From NCBI RefSeq assembly GCF_003097135.1, contig NZ_QEQL01000001.1, forward strand, positions 682,001 to 746,000: DNA of 64,000 bases, written 5' to 3'. Shown one piece after another: positions 54,873 through 63,315 of this stretch. The notes below the pieces were generated by a model, which worked only from the letters and a program-made list of their open reading frames with translations, was not told where the DNA came from and did no database searches. The DNA comes from Pseudomonas sp. URIL14HWK12:I12. GTDB lineage: Bacteria; Pseudomonadota; Gammaproteobacteria; Pseudomonadales; Pseudomonadaceae. Within the stretch, counting starts at the first letter, position 1. Each line of letters begins with the position of its first letter. A program made the position numbers and the translations under genes.

Positions 54873-56269
54873 CCGAACAGCCCCTGCAGCCACCATGGGC
54901 TCGTTGTGCCCACCTCACGGTAGGCCCAACCTTCGCGACCATCGGGCAGCACCACCCGGTAGTAATCCCGGCGCACGTCAGCGCCATCCCACCAACCGCT
55001 CTCCAGCCGCTCCGGGCCGCTAGATGGCGATGCCTCGGGCAACTCGCAGGGCGCCGGCAGCAACCAGCCTGGCCGCAGGCCGCCTGGCAGGGCCAACACG
55101 CCGGGGCCGGGCTGCCAGGCGCGCTCAGGGCGGTGGTCGGCCACATACCCAAGGCCTTGAACGGCATCGTCGCCCAGCCTTGCGCGCAGCCGTTCGCGCA
55201 AGGGCCCCCAAGGCTCCAGCTGCTGGGCGCGGGGGCCGAACAGCTCGCTGTGAGCCGGCACGAAGGCTGGGAGCTCATCGGCATACAAGGCCAGGGCCTT
55301 CACCGGCCGAGCCACCTGCACCGGCTCAAGGCGGCCACGGGCCAGCTCTAGAAGGCGCAGCGGGGCGCGCTCAGGAGCCAGCAACCCAACCGGCACCTTG
55401 GTGGGGGCCCCCTCGGCGTGTTCGAGGCGCAGCACGAAGCGTTGCACGCCGCCGTCACGAGCGACCAGAAAGGCGCCCAGGTCATCGATCAGCCGGCGCA
55501 GCGGAAACACCAGGGATGCTGTGTTTTCAACGTCGAAATTGAACTCGATACGCCCCCGGAACCGCTCCGGTGGCTGATAGAACGCCAGCGGCAAGGGTGC
55601 AAGGCCCCGCAAACGGTCGAGTTGCAGCAGCAAGTCGCGAGGAAAGCGCCGCGCCAGGGCATCGCGTGGCAAGGCCAGCACCTGGCCCAGGCGGCGAAGG
55701 CCCATGCGCTGGCACAATTGGGCCTGCTCAGGGGCCAGGCCCACGCGATCCACCGCGAGAGGTTCGAGGTGATCGAGCAGCGCTGGTGCGCAGTGCACCG
55801 CTGCGCCGTCGCATGCTCCGGCCAGCACGCGGGCTGCCACCGGGTTGGGTGCCAGCGCAATCCGATGGCTGAACCCCAGCTCGTTCAGCCCTTCGCGCAA
55901 CCGTGCCTCGAACACCGGCCAGGGCCCGAACAGGCCCAGGCTCGAGCCCACTTCCAGCAACAAGGCCCGTGGATAGTGCAAGCTGACTTGCCCGCTGTAA
56001 CCATAGGCCCAGGCGGCCAGCAACTGCTCCCATTCGGCCAAGCGGGCGCTGGGGTAGTCAGCCGTCTCGAACCCCTGGGCCAGCGCCTGGGCGGTGCTCA
56101 GCGGCTGCCCGGCACGCAGGCCCAGGCCACGCGCTGCCCGGTTGGCCGCCTTGAGCACGCGCCGCTGGCTCGGCCCGCCTAGCAGCACCAGGGGTTGATC
56201 GGGTTCGGCATGGCCGCGCAGCACGCCATCGAGGGCGAGCTGCGGCAGCAAGATACAGGCCCAGAGCAC
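54869..56269 (-). CDS. imuB: Inactive Y-family polymerase-like mutagenesis factor ImuB
   Basis: 466 residues from GTG 56269 (GAGGG six bases upstream). Y-family polymerase fold without the catalytic acidic residues: the canonical DMD motif is replaced by [14 protein letters not shown]. It acts as a hub that binds the beta clamp, ImuA and DnaE2. Visible family features are [20 protein letters not shown], the helix-hairpin-helix [20 protein letters not shown], and [20 protein letters not shown] at the C-terminus. Three bases separate it from imuA and it overlaps dnaE2 by four. Confidence 0.95.
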   Translation of the reverse strand: MLWACILLPQLALDGVLRGHAEPDQPLVLLGGPSQRRVLKAANRAARGLGLRAGQPLSTAQALAQGFETADYPSARLAEWEQLLAAWAYGYSGQVSLHYPRALLLEVGSSLGLFGPWPVFEARLREGLNELGFSHRIALAPNPVAARVLAGACDGAAVHCAPALLDHLEPLAVDRVGLAPEQAQLCQRMGLRRLGQVLALPRDALARRFPRDLLLQLDRLRGLAPLPLAFYQPPERFRGRIEFNFDVENTASLVFPLRRLIDDLGAFLVARDGGVQRFVLRLEHAEGAPTKVPVGLLAPERAPLRLLELARGRLEPVQVARPVKALALYADELPAFVPAHSELFGPRAQQLEPWGPLRERLRARLGDDAVQGLGYVADHRPERAWQPGPGVLALPGGLRPGWLLPAPCELPEASPSSGPERLESGWWDGADVRRDYYRVVLPDGREGWAYREVGTTSPWWLQGLFG

Positions 56270-56272
56270 GCC

Positions 56273-56890
56273 CTACCCTCGCCAGGCGATGGGTTGAGCC
56301 GGCACCTGGCCGCCTCGGCACTTGAGCACCCGCCAGCGCGGCGGCCGCAACTCGATGGCCAGGCGCAAGGCCGCCGGTGAAGGGTTATGTGCCGCCGACA
56401 ACCCACGCAGGGCGAAGGCCAGGGCCTGGCCTGCCTCGGCAGCCACTTGCAGGCGGCGCAAGGTGCGATCATCGGCCTGGGTTGGCCAGCACAAGACGGC
56501 GCCGCAACTGCCCGAGCGCAAGCACTGCTCGGCCGCCCACAGCACTTGCGACGCCGGCGCCCGCACCCAGGCCAGCTGCTCCAGCACCACCCCTGCCGCC
56601 TGCCAGGCCTGTGGGTACGGCACCCAGGGCGGGGCTACCAACACTACCTTTTCGCCAGCCTGGGTAAGGCGCGCCAGGCTCGGCCAGAGCAGCTGCAGCT
56701 CGCCACAGCCAGGGGCTGGCAGTAGAATTTCCGACAGTGCCCCTGGTGGCCAGCCGCCGCTGGGCAGGCAGCTATCGAGCGCCACATGGCCAGTAGGCTG
56801 GCCTCCCTCCCGTGGCCCTGATGCCTGGCCGGCGCGCCATACGCGACGTTGGTCGAGCAGCCCGTCGAGGCTGACCACATTCAAGCTCAT
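56273..56890 (-). CDS. imuA: Translesion synthesis protein ImuA (RecA/SulA-like)
   Basis: 205 residues from ATG 56888-56890 (GGGGG upstream). RecA-like fold without a full Walker A: LPSGGWPPGALSEILLPAPG stands where RecA has GPESSGKT. In the central half, LTQAGEKVVLVAPPWVPYPQ and WAAEQCLRSGSCGAVLCWPT are typical. It tunes the activity of ImuB/DnaE2 and interacts with RecA in other bacteria. First gene of the cassette, with a LexA-type box 50 bases upstream. A longer frame to 57025 crosses that box and is rejected. Confidence 0.92.
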   Translation of the reverse strand: MSLNVVSLDGLLDQRRVWRAGQASGPREGGQPTGHVALDSCLPSGGWPPGALSEILLPAPGCGELQLLWPSLARLTQAGEKVVLVAPPWVPYPQAWQAAGVVLEQLAWVRAPASQVLWAAEQCLRSGSCGAVLCWPTQADDRTLRRLQVAAEAGQALAFALRGLSAAHNPSPAALRLAIELRPPRWRVLKCRGGQVPAQPIAWRG

Positions 56891-56939
56891 GCCAGCCCCC
56901 GGGCAGTGAAAGGATCGAAGCCGCCTTTTTAACCGATAG

Positions 56940-56955
56940 CTGTATGAATGACCAG
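56940..56955. promoter_or_regulatory. LexA (SOS) box upstream of imuA
   Basis: CTGTATGAATGACCAG follows the gammaproteobacterial CTG-N10-CAG LexA pattern with the conserved TAT after CTG. It lies 50-65 bases upstream of the imuA start, a promoter position, and would make imuA-imuB-dnaE2 damage-inducible. Confidence 0.8.
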
Positions 56956-57104
56956 TACTATTCGGCAAGCGGCATCGCCATTGCGTTTTGCGCCATCGGC
57001 CTGGCCGCCTATGGCTGCGCCCCATGCCCCGCCCCTAGAATGCCGCCAACTCCAGCCCTTCTTCGAGGCGCAGATTGGTCGAACGCAGGCAATTCAGCAC
57101 CGGG

Positions 57105-58088
57105 ATGCAAGGCAAGAACCTGCGCTACCTGGGCGAACAACAAAAACAGCCACCCAGCCAGGCCCGCGCGGGGTTCATTCTGCTTGAGCACTTTTCCTTG
57201 CCAGCCTTCACCCAGGCACTGGACACCCTGGTCACTGCCAACCTGCTCAAGGCCAAGGCTTTCAGCACCTGCACCTTCAGCCTCAGCGGCGAGGAAGTGG
57301 CCAGCGACCTGGGGCTGGTGATCCGCCCGGATGCAGCCTTGGCGGCGATGGACCTGGAGCAGCTCGACCTGTTGGTGGTGTGCGGGGGCCTGCGTACGCC
57401 GCTGCGCCCCAGCCAGGAGCTGGCGCACCTGCTGCAGGCCGCTGCTCGCCACGGGCTTGACCTGGCCGGCCTGTGGAACGGCGCCTGGTTCCTGGGCCAG
57501 GCCGGCTTGCTTGGCGGCTACCGCTGCACCGTACACCCCGAGCATCGCGCTGCCCTGGCGGAAATCGCCAAGGCCAGCAACGTAACCAGCGAAAGCTACG
57601 TGATCGACCGCGACCGCCTCACCGCCGCCAGCCCCAGCGGCGCGTTCTACCTCACCCTGGAATGGATCGGCCTGCTGCATGGGCGGGCCCTGGTCGAAGG
57701 CATCGAGGACATCCTGGCCTTCGAAGCTTCACGCTACCGGCGAGTCAACCCCACGCTCAACGTGAAAATGACCGCGCCGCTGCGCGAAGTGGTCAACCTG
57801 ATGGACGCCAACCTCGAAGAGCCGCTGGAGCTGGACCAACTGGCCGACTATGTGGGCCGCTCACGCCGCCAGATCGAGCGCCTGTTCAAGGAGCAACTGG
57901 GCACTACACCCCAGCGGCACTACCTGGAGTTGCGAATCACCGAGGGTCGGCGACTGCTTCAGCATTCGGAGTTGTCGATTCTCGATGTGGCCATTGCCTG
58001 CGGGTTCGTCTCGGCGAGCCATTTCAGCAAGCGCTACACGGCCTATTTTGGCTATCCGCCGTCGAAAGAGGCGCGATTGGGCACTTGA
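57105..58088 (+). CDS. GlxA-type AraC regulator with DJ-1/PfpI domain
   Basis: 327 residues from ATG 57105; an ATG ten codons upstream is possible and neither has a strong ribosome site. N-terminal amidotransferase-like DJ-1/PfpI domain (~25-200; LLEHFSLPAFTQALDTLVTA, LLVVCGGLRTPLRPSQELAH, LWNGAWFLGQAGLLGG where the usual catalytic Cys is replaced), then two AraC helix-turn-helix motifs (~230-325; LDQLADYVGRSRRQIERLFK, ILDVAIACGFVSASHFSKRY). Relatives control arginine, choline/betaine and carnitine breakdown. No catabolic target is adjacent, so its regulon is elsewhere. Confidence 0.9.
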   Translation: MQGKNLRYLGEQQKQPPSQARAGFILLEHFSLPAFTQALDTLVTANLLKAKAFSTCTFSLSGEEVASDLGLVIRPDAALAAMDLEQLDLLVVCGGLRTPLRPSQELAHLLQAAARHGLDLAGLWNGAWFLGQAGLLGGYRCTVHPEHRAALAEIAKASNVTSESYVIDRDRLTAASPSGAFYLTLEWIGLLHGRALVEGIEDILAFEASRYRRVNPTLNVKMTAPLREVVNLMDANLEEPLELDQLADYVGRSRRQIERLFKEQLGTTPQRHYLELRITEGRRLLQHSELSILDVAIACGFVSASHFSKRYTAYFGYPPSKEARLGT

Positions 58089-58140
58089 TGATCGCCCCAA
58101 TGCCGCTGGGCAATGCGCAGGGTAGCTTTGGCCTGCCCAG

Positions 58141-58809
58141 TCATACAACGTCGATGGCGCTGTGCGTCCTTGAGCCACGCCATTCTTCGAAAGGATAGGG
58201 AATGGAGTTCCACAATACCGACACGGCATTGCGCCCTGCCAATCGAACCGTCTCCACGGGATGTCTGATTGCATTGGCAATCGTACCTGCGTGTTGATAC
58301 ATCATCAACGCACCCCGTATCGCTACTGATATCTTCATCAGGGCCGGCCCCACAGGGTGCCCGTAGGTATGCATCGCCCCCCCTACCGTCCCCGTCAGGG
58401 TGCTGAAATTGCCCAGGCGGTCCGTGAAGTGCCTGGGTTTCTTCAGAAGCTTGATGAACGTTGAAACGACGCGGAGCAGATGGGTTAACGAAAAGGTTCC
58501 ATCAGGGTCGACACGGTTGATCGGATCCCCCAGGCACCAGGCATACGCATTGAGCCCTCCCCGTGCGAAAGGGCTGAGGGCATCAGACATCGCGAATCGT
58601 TGCAACATCCAGGAGCAATAAGCCCGACGCCCATTGCCTGGAAGGTAAAGGCCGGGGCTTTGCTCGCTGATCAATGACCCCCACACGCTGCGATATCGGG
58701 CCAGTGCCGGCGAGTAGCCGAAGCTGGCGTACGAAATCCGCTCCACTGTGTGGCGCTCAAGCCTTGCGCAACAGGACATCTGGCTGTCGGTTCCCAGTAG
58801 CACACTCAT
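58141..58809 (-). CDS. Orphan Rhs C-terminal tip protein
   Basis: 222 residues from ATG 58807-58809, with AGGTGG upstream; an ATG six codons earlier is an alternative. Residues ~30-105 are an Rhs-associated core remnant (YLPGNGRRAYCSWMLQRFAM, LSPFARGGLNAYAWCLGDPI, then NRVDPDG), after which a variable C-terminal domain of about 115 residues follows (VSTFIKLLKKPRHFTDRLGN, GGAMHTYGHPVGPALMKI). This is the arrangement of Rhs toxin tips, but the large YD-repeat shell is missing and no immunity gene follows. Probably a displaced tip or a stand-alone cassette; the toxin class is not recognised. Confidence 0.78.
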   Translation of the reverse strand: MSVLLGTDSQMSCCARLERHTVERISYASFGYSPALARYRSVWGSLISEQSPGLYLPGNGRRAYCSWMLQRFAMSDALSPFARGGLNAYAWCLGDPINRVDPDGTFSLTHLLRVVSTFIKLLKKPRHFTDRLGNFSTLTGTVGGAMHTYGHPVGPALMKISVAIRGALMMYQHAGTIANAIRHPVETVRLAGRNAVSVLWNSIPYPFEEWRGSRTHSAIDVV

Positions 58810-58901
58810 CGTGACCACCTGCGGCATTGCCGCCCGGATAATGAAGGTAGTGCTTAACCTAGGCTAGGCTAACGGCCGGCGGGGCTCTACTGGTAGCTTT
58901 G

Positions 58902-60107
58902 TCAGGTACCACCCTGCCCTGCCGGCCGGTACACCCCCTCCCCGAATCGCACCGCCATCGCAACGCATACCCCCAGCCCGGCGAACGCCAGCAGGCCGCC
59001 CACCAGGCCGATACTGGCCACGCCGACTTGCAGGCTGACCACGCTACCCAGCAGCGCCCCGCCGCCTATGCCCACGTTGTAGATCCCCGAATGCAGCGCC
59101 ATGGCGACGTCCGTGGCATCGGGCGCCAAGGCCAGCACGCGGGCTTGCATCACCAGGCCAAAGCACATGATCGCCATACCCCACAGCACACACAGCGCAC
59201 CCAGCCATCGTGCGCTGCCGGCCAGCGGCAACAGCAGCGCCAGGCACAGTGCCAGGGTGCCGATGGCGGCGATCAGCAGGCCCTGTGGGTATCGATCGTT
59301 GTAGCGGCTGAACACCAGCGACCCGATCAGCCCAGCGCCGCCGAACAACAACAGCAGTACGGTGGTAGTGCTGCCATCGAGGTGCGCGACGTTGGCAACG
59401 AACGGTTCTATATAGCTGTAGGCGGTGAACTGTGCAGTCACAACCAGCGCGGTAAGCCCATAGCTGATGGCCAGCGCCGGGCGCTTGAGAATCAACGGCA
59501 GGCTGCGCAGCGAACCGGAGTTCTGGCTGGGCAAGCGCGGCAGGCCCCAGCCCAGCCAGGCCATTACCAGCGCGGCAGCCACGGCGATGCTGAGAAATGT
59601 CATGCGCCACCCTAGCGCCTGGCCCACGATACGCCCCAGTGGGATGCCCAACACCATGGCCAGGGCCGTGCCGGTCGCCAGCAGGCCCAGTGCCTGCACC
59701 GATTTGCCTGGCGGGGCCATGCGCACGGCAAGCGACGCGGTGATCGACCAGAACACAGCATGCGCCAGTGCGATGCCCAGCCGGCTGAACAGCAGCACCG
59801 AAAAGCTCCAGGCAAGGGTCGAAAGCACATGGCTTACGATGAACAAAGCAAACACCCCCAGCAGCAAGCCGCGGCGCTCGATGTTGCGCGTCATCAGCAT
59901 CAACGGCAGCGAGGCCAAGGTAACGATCCAGGCATACACCGTGAGCATCAAGCCCACTTGGGCCGGAGTCATGGCAAAGCTTGCGCCGATGCTGCTGAGC
60001 AGCCCGACCGGGACGAATTCGGTGGTGTTGAAGATGAACGCCGCCAGCGCAAGTGCGACGACACATAGCCAGCTGCCCGCAGGCGCTTGGGTGGAGGGTG
60101 TTTGCAT
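58902..60107 (-). CDS. sotB: Sugar efflux transporter SotB (MFS)
   Basis: 401 residues from ATG 60105-60107 (AAGGAAG nine bases upstream), alike E. coli SotB (YdeA, 396) throughout. Twelve helices. Conserved: [60 protein letters not shown], and [20 protein letters not shown]. SotB exports arabinose and IPTG-like sugars and lowers their inside level. Monocistronic; 74 bases from the Rhs tip gene. Confidence 0.92.
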   Translation of the reverse strand: MQTPSTQAPAGSWLCVVALALAAFIFNTTEFVPVGLLSSIGASFAMTPAQVGLMLTVYAWIVTLASLPLMLMTRNIERRGLLLGVFALFIVSHVLSTLAWSFSVLLFSRLGIALAHAVFWSITASLAVRMAPPGKSVQALGLLATGTALAMVLGIPLGRIVGQALGWRMTFLSIAVAAALVMAWLGWGLPRLPSQNSGSLRSLPLILKRPALAISYGLTALVVTAQFTAYSYIEPFVANVAHLDGSTTTVLLLLFGGAGLIGSLVFSRYNDRYPQGLLIAAIGTLALCLALLLPLAGSARWLGALCVLWGMAIMCFGLVMQARVLALAPDATDVAMALHSGIYNVGIGGGALLGSVVSLQVGVASIGLVGGLLAFAGLGVCVAMAVRFGEGVYRPAGQGGT

Positions 60108-60314
60108 GCAGGAGGGCTTCCTTCCAGACGGTGGCACGGCGCCCGAAAAGCCCCCAGCCGCCGCGCCCCAGGCCTGAGCCTGCGGTGAACGGCACGCGGG
60201 TTTTTATGGATGTTTTAAGTAAGGCTACGGCGTGAAGGAGCAATTTTACGCCCCTGCCACGCCCCTCACAAGCCGTGCACTCCCGCGCCTGGCACGCGGC
60301 TGACCGATGGCGGC

Positions 60315-60851
60315 TTAGCGCCCGCGCACCATTGAGCGCAGCACGCCATCACGGCGGATCAGCCCGTGGTAGAGCGCTGCGGCCAAGTGCACCAGCACCG
60401 TCAGAAACAGCAGATACGCCAAGTAGCCATGGGCAGTGCGCAACAGGGCAAAGGTTGGCGCATCGGCACCCAGAAGCGGCGGCAGTTGCACGCCCGGGGC
60501 GAGGGTGACTGGGTCGCCAGCGGCGCTGATCATCGCCCAGCCAATCAGCGGCAAGGCCACCATCAAGCCATAGAGCAGCAGGTGGGAGGCCTTGGCGGCC
60601 AGCGCCTGGGGCTTGGGCAGGTCAGCCGGCAATGGCGGTTGGCGCGTCCCCAGCCGTACCGCCACGCGCAGCACTGCCAAAGCCAGCAGTGCGATACCCA
60701 ACGGCTTGTGCAAATGAATCAGCCACTGGTGGCGCTCGGAAACACTGGTCACCATGCCGGCGCCGATGAACAGCATCGCCAGCAACAATACGGCCATTAC
60801 CCAGTGCAGCCAGCGCGCCAGGGGGGCGAAATGCTCGGGGGCCTGTTTCAT
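60315..60851 (-). CDS. Cytochrome b561
   Basis: 178 residues with four membrane helices and the b561 histidines (ARWLHWVMAV, QWLIHLHKPLGIALL, KASHLLLYGLM, TAHGYLAYLL/LVHLAAALYHG). Carries electrons across the inner membrane from quinol to periplasmic partners. Its ATG overlaps the stop of the catalase-like peroxidase gene as ATGA (60848-60851), so the two are translated together, and it is the probable electron donor of that peroxidase. Confidence 0.93.
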   Translation of the reverse strand: MKQAPEHFAPLARWLHWVMAVLLLAMLFIGAGMVTSVSERHQWLIHLHKPLGIALLALAVLRVAVRLGTRQPPLPADLPKPQALAAKASHLLLYGLMVALPLIGWAMISAAGDPVTLAPGVQLPPLLGADAPTFALLRTAHGYLAYLLFLTVLVHLAAALYHGLIRRDGVLRSMVRGR

Positions 60852-61900
60852 GGCTGTTTCTCCTGCAGGGCAGCGGTTTCACCGGCGCGGCGGCGGTACG
60901 AAGCGGCATAGGCAGCCGAGCGAGCCGCCAGCAGCGGGTCGGCGGAGGCTTCGATGCCTTCGGGCAAGACAGTGGGGTCGTAGTTCACATCACGGCAGGG
61001 GCCGTCGTTCTGGTCCAGCGCACGGTCAAGCACAAGGGTGCCAGCGTCTACCGTGGGCCGATCTGCCGGCCATGGCTTGCTGGCATCGTCGATCACATCA
61101 CCGGGGCCGGCGAAACTCATCTGCAAGGTCCAGCGCAGCGGGCCCTGGGCCAAGCGCTGTTTCAGGTCCGCGGCCAGGTAATCGGCGCCCTGCCCGGCTG
61201 GCTGGCCGGCATCGCTTGCCTGCGGCAGCACCCGCCAACGTACAGCCTGGCGCGTGCCTTGGGCATCGATCAGGTAGAAGGCATTCAAGCCCTCGTAGCG
61301 CTCGCTGGCATAGCTGGGGGAAGGCTTGGCGGTCTTGACCCAGGCCCGGAACGGCGCAGTCTCCGGGTGGTTGGCAAAAAAAGCCTGCAGCTTGGCGGGG
61401 TCGGGCTTGCCTGTATCGGGCAGCGGCGCACTGGCTTGCAGCATCTGCAAGAACGCCTCGGGCGTACCCACGGCGAACACCGGCATGCTGTTCATGCCGG
61501 TGCGCCATTGCTGGCCGTCAGGTTGAGTGAAGCGCAACGCCAGGCTACGGATCGGCACACTGCTGTCGGGGGCGTAAGGGTTGGGGCCGGGCAGCGCAAA
61601 ACGGCCCACCACCGGCGTGCGCCCCGGTGCGAACAGTGCGGCGCGCGAGGCCTGCTGCAACTGCCCGTTGCTTTCGAACCAGCCGGTCACGCACACGCCT
61701 TTGGCATGATTGCGCCGGTAACCTGGGTGTGCTTTGCCACCTTCGAGGGTATCGACGAGGCGCGCAGGCGTCAGGCGGGTAGGATCGAACAGGTCACGGG
61801 CCCAGGCAAGGCCTGCGCCCAGCGCGATCACCGGCAAAGCGATCAGGCCCAGCCTGAAGGCTTTGGCCAGCGGGCTCAGGGCTACGGGTTCATCGGTCAC
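60848..61900 (-). CDS. Membrane-anchored catalase-family peroxidase (SrpA-like)
   Basis: 350 residues from GTG 61900, with GAGGA seven bases upstream; an upstream ATG (61945) is downstream of the predicted ECF promoter start only by chance and is less likely. One N-terminal membrane helix (~16-36, LGLIALPVIALGAGLAWA) leads to a periplasmic mini-catalase heme domain. Distal His in RRNHAKGVCVTGWFESNG, proximal Tyr in LAARSAAYAASYRRR; ALFAPGRTPVVGRFALPGPN and VRSLALRF-like stretches agree with the family. It reduces H2O2 or organic peroxides, not dismutating like full catalases. Paired with cytochrome b561 and divergent from the ECF sigma gene. Confidence 0.92.
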   Translation of the reverse strand: MTDEPVALSPLAKAFRLGLIALPVIALGAGLAWARDLFDPTRLTPARLVDTLEGGKAHPGYRRNHAKGVCVTGWFESNGQLQQASRAALFAPGRTPVVGRFALPGPNPYAPDSSVPIRSLALRFTQPDGQQWRTGMNSMPVFAVGTPEAFLQMLQASAPLPDTGKPDPAKLQAFFANHPETAPFRAWVKTAKPSPSYASERYEGLNAFYLIDAQGTRQAVRWRVLPQASDAGQPAGQGADYLAADLKQRLAQGPLRWTLQMSFAGPGDVIDDASKPWPADRPTVDAGTLVLDRALDQNDGPCRDVNYDPTVLPEGIEASADPLLAARSAAYAASYRRRAGETAALQEKQP

Positions 61901-61936
61901 GGCGTATTCCTCATCGATTGGCTGCGCATTTCTGGG

Positions 61937-61964
61937 AGGACGCACGGGCGCCGAGGTTTATTCC
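61937..61964 (-). promoter_or_regulatory. ECF sigma promoter of the peroxidase operon
   Basis: On the minus strand GGAATAA (-35), 15-base spacer, CGTCCT (-10). It nearly repeats the motif in front of the sigma gene on the other strand, including an internal CCTCGGC. Start predicted near 61930, about 30 bases before the GTG. Confidence 0.7.
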
Positions 61965-61990
61965 GCAGTGCAAATCAAATACCGGCCAAG

Positions 61991-62017
61991 GGAATAATCC
62001 CTCGGCTTGAACGTCTA
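61991..62017 (+). promoter_or_regulatory. ECF sigma autoregulated promoter
   Basis: GGAATAA (-35), 14-base spacer, CGTCTA (-10), transcription predicted near 62024, 24 bases before the sigma ATG. Shared GGAATAA, (C)CCTCGGC and CGTC with the divergent promoter indicate recognition by the same sigma factor. Confidence 0.7.
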
Positions 62018-62047
62018 CCGCATCTGGACACCCAACAGGCCCCGGCC

Positions 62048-62560
62048 ATGAACGATTTCGATGAGCAACTGCGTGACCTGTTGCCACGGCTGCGACGCTT
62101 TGCGCTGTCGCTGACCCGCGACCCCAGTGCCGCTGACGACCTGGTACAGGCGAGCCTGGAGCGCGCGCTCACTCATCTGGCCGGCAAGCGTGCCGATGGC
62201 GACCTGCGCGCCTGGCTGTTTTCCATCCTCTACCGTCGATTCGTCGACAACCACCGTAGCGCCCGGCGTTACGCACGCCTGCTGGAGCTGTTTGGCCGTG
62301 GCAGCGATGAAGAACGGGCGCCCTCCACCGAGCGCAGCGTGCTGGCCCAGCACAGCCTGGGTGCTTTCGAACAATTGCCAGCCGAACAGCGAGCTTTGCT
62401 GCTGGCGGTTTCGGTCGAGGGGCTGAGTTACAAAGAGGTCGCAGAAATGCTTCAAGTGCCCATGGGCACGGTGATGTCACGTTTATCAAGGGCCCGCCAG
62501 GCCCTGCGCCAGTTGAGTGAGGGCGAAATCAACGGGCCACGCCTGCGGAGGTTGAAATGA
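62048..62560 (+). CDS. ECF RNA polymerase sigma factor
   Basis: 170 residues from ATG 62048. Only regions 2 and 4 are present: RRFALSLTRDPSAADDLVQA with RAWLFSILYRRFVDNHRSAR (region 2), and LPAEQRALLLAVSVEGLSYK with MGTVMSRLSRARQALRQL (region 4). It overlaps the anti-sigma gene as ATGA (62557-62560) and is divergent from the peroxidase-b561 operon. Both operons have matching ECF promoters, so it probably controls itself and the peroxidase in response to oxidative or redox stress. Confidence 0.93.
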   Translation: MNDFDEQLRDLLPRLRRFALSLTRDPSAADDLVQASLERALTHLAGKRADGDLRAWLFSILYRRFVDNHRSARRYARLLELFGRGSDEERAPSTERSVLAQHSLGAFEQLPAEQRALLLAVSVEGLSYKEVAEMLQVPMGTVMSRLSRARQALRQLSEGEINGPRLRRLK

Positions 62561-63306
62561 TTACCCTGCCCCCTTCCGAACAAGCCCTGCATGCCTGGGT
62601 CGATGGCCGCTTGAGCGACGCCGACCGCCAGGCAATGGATGCCTGGTTGGCGCAGCATCCTGAGGTAGCCCGCCGCGTGCAGGCCTGGAGAGACGACGCC
62701 CAACATCTGCGGGCCAGCCTGGGTGGGGCTTTGGCGCTGCCGGCCAACCCGGCGCTGGACCCAGCCACACTGCGCCAGCGCATACGCCAACGCCGCCATC
62801 GCCACCTGGCGCGTGCGGCCAGCCTGGTACTGGCCTTGGGGATCGGCGCACTGGCAGGTTGGCATGGCCGGGCAATGCAAACGCCTACGCCCGCCCCCAT
62901 GGGGGATGCGTTGGAAGCTTACCGGCTGTTTGCCCAGCAAGGCATGATGCCTGCCGACATGACGGCTGAAGACCGGCAAACCCTGCAGCAGTGGCTCGAC
63001 CAGCGTTTCGCCCGTGCCCAGCGCCTGCCGAACCTGGACACCGCCGGCCTGCGCCCTGTCGCGGCGCGCCTGCTCAACACTGAACAAGGCGCCGCCGCGA
63101 TGGTGCTGTATGAGGGCGCGGACGGCGAAAAAGTGAGTTTCTACATTCGCCCGCCCGGGCCCAAACACAAGATGCTCGGGCGTGGCAGCCGCCAGGACGG
63201 CGAGTTGCAGGCCGACTACTGGTCAGGGGCGGGTTTCAACTATGCCGTGGTCAGCCGGGCCGGCAGCATGGCCCCAGCCACCCTGGCGCGGCTGCAGGCA
63301 GACTGA
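62557..63306 (+). CDS. Transmembrane anti-sigma factor
   Basis: 249 residues. N-terminal cytoplasmic sigma-binding helices (~1-80, HAWVDGRLSDADRQAMDAWL) lacking the zinc-binding HxxxCxxC, one membrane helix (~87-104, ASLVLALGIGALAGWHGR), and a periplasmic sensor of about 140 residues (LVTA-free; MGDALEAYRLFAQQGMMPAD, VSFYIRPPGPKHKMLG, YWSGAGFNYAVVSRAG). It holds the upstream ECF sigma inactive until an envelope signal, presumably peroxide, is sensed. The gene starts inside the sigma stop. Confidence 0.9.
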   Translation: MITLPPSEQALHAWVDGRLSDADRQAMDAWLAQHPEVARRVQAWRDDAQHLRASLGGALALPANPALDPATLRQRIRQRRHRHLARAASLVLALGIGALAGWHGRAMQTPTPAPMGDALEAYRLFAQQGMMPADMTAEDRQTLQQWLDQRFARAQRLPNLDTAGLRPVAARLLNTEQGAAAMVLYEGADGEKVSFYIRPPGPKHKMLGRGSRQDGELQADYWSGAGFNYAVVSRAGSMAPATLARLQAD

Positions 63307-63315
63307 CCAGGCGGC

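Noticed and set aside
59044..60243. 399-codon open frame on the minus strand
   Set aside because: Overlaps sotB in another frame; the sotB frame matches its family end to end.
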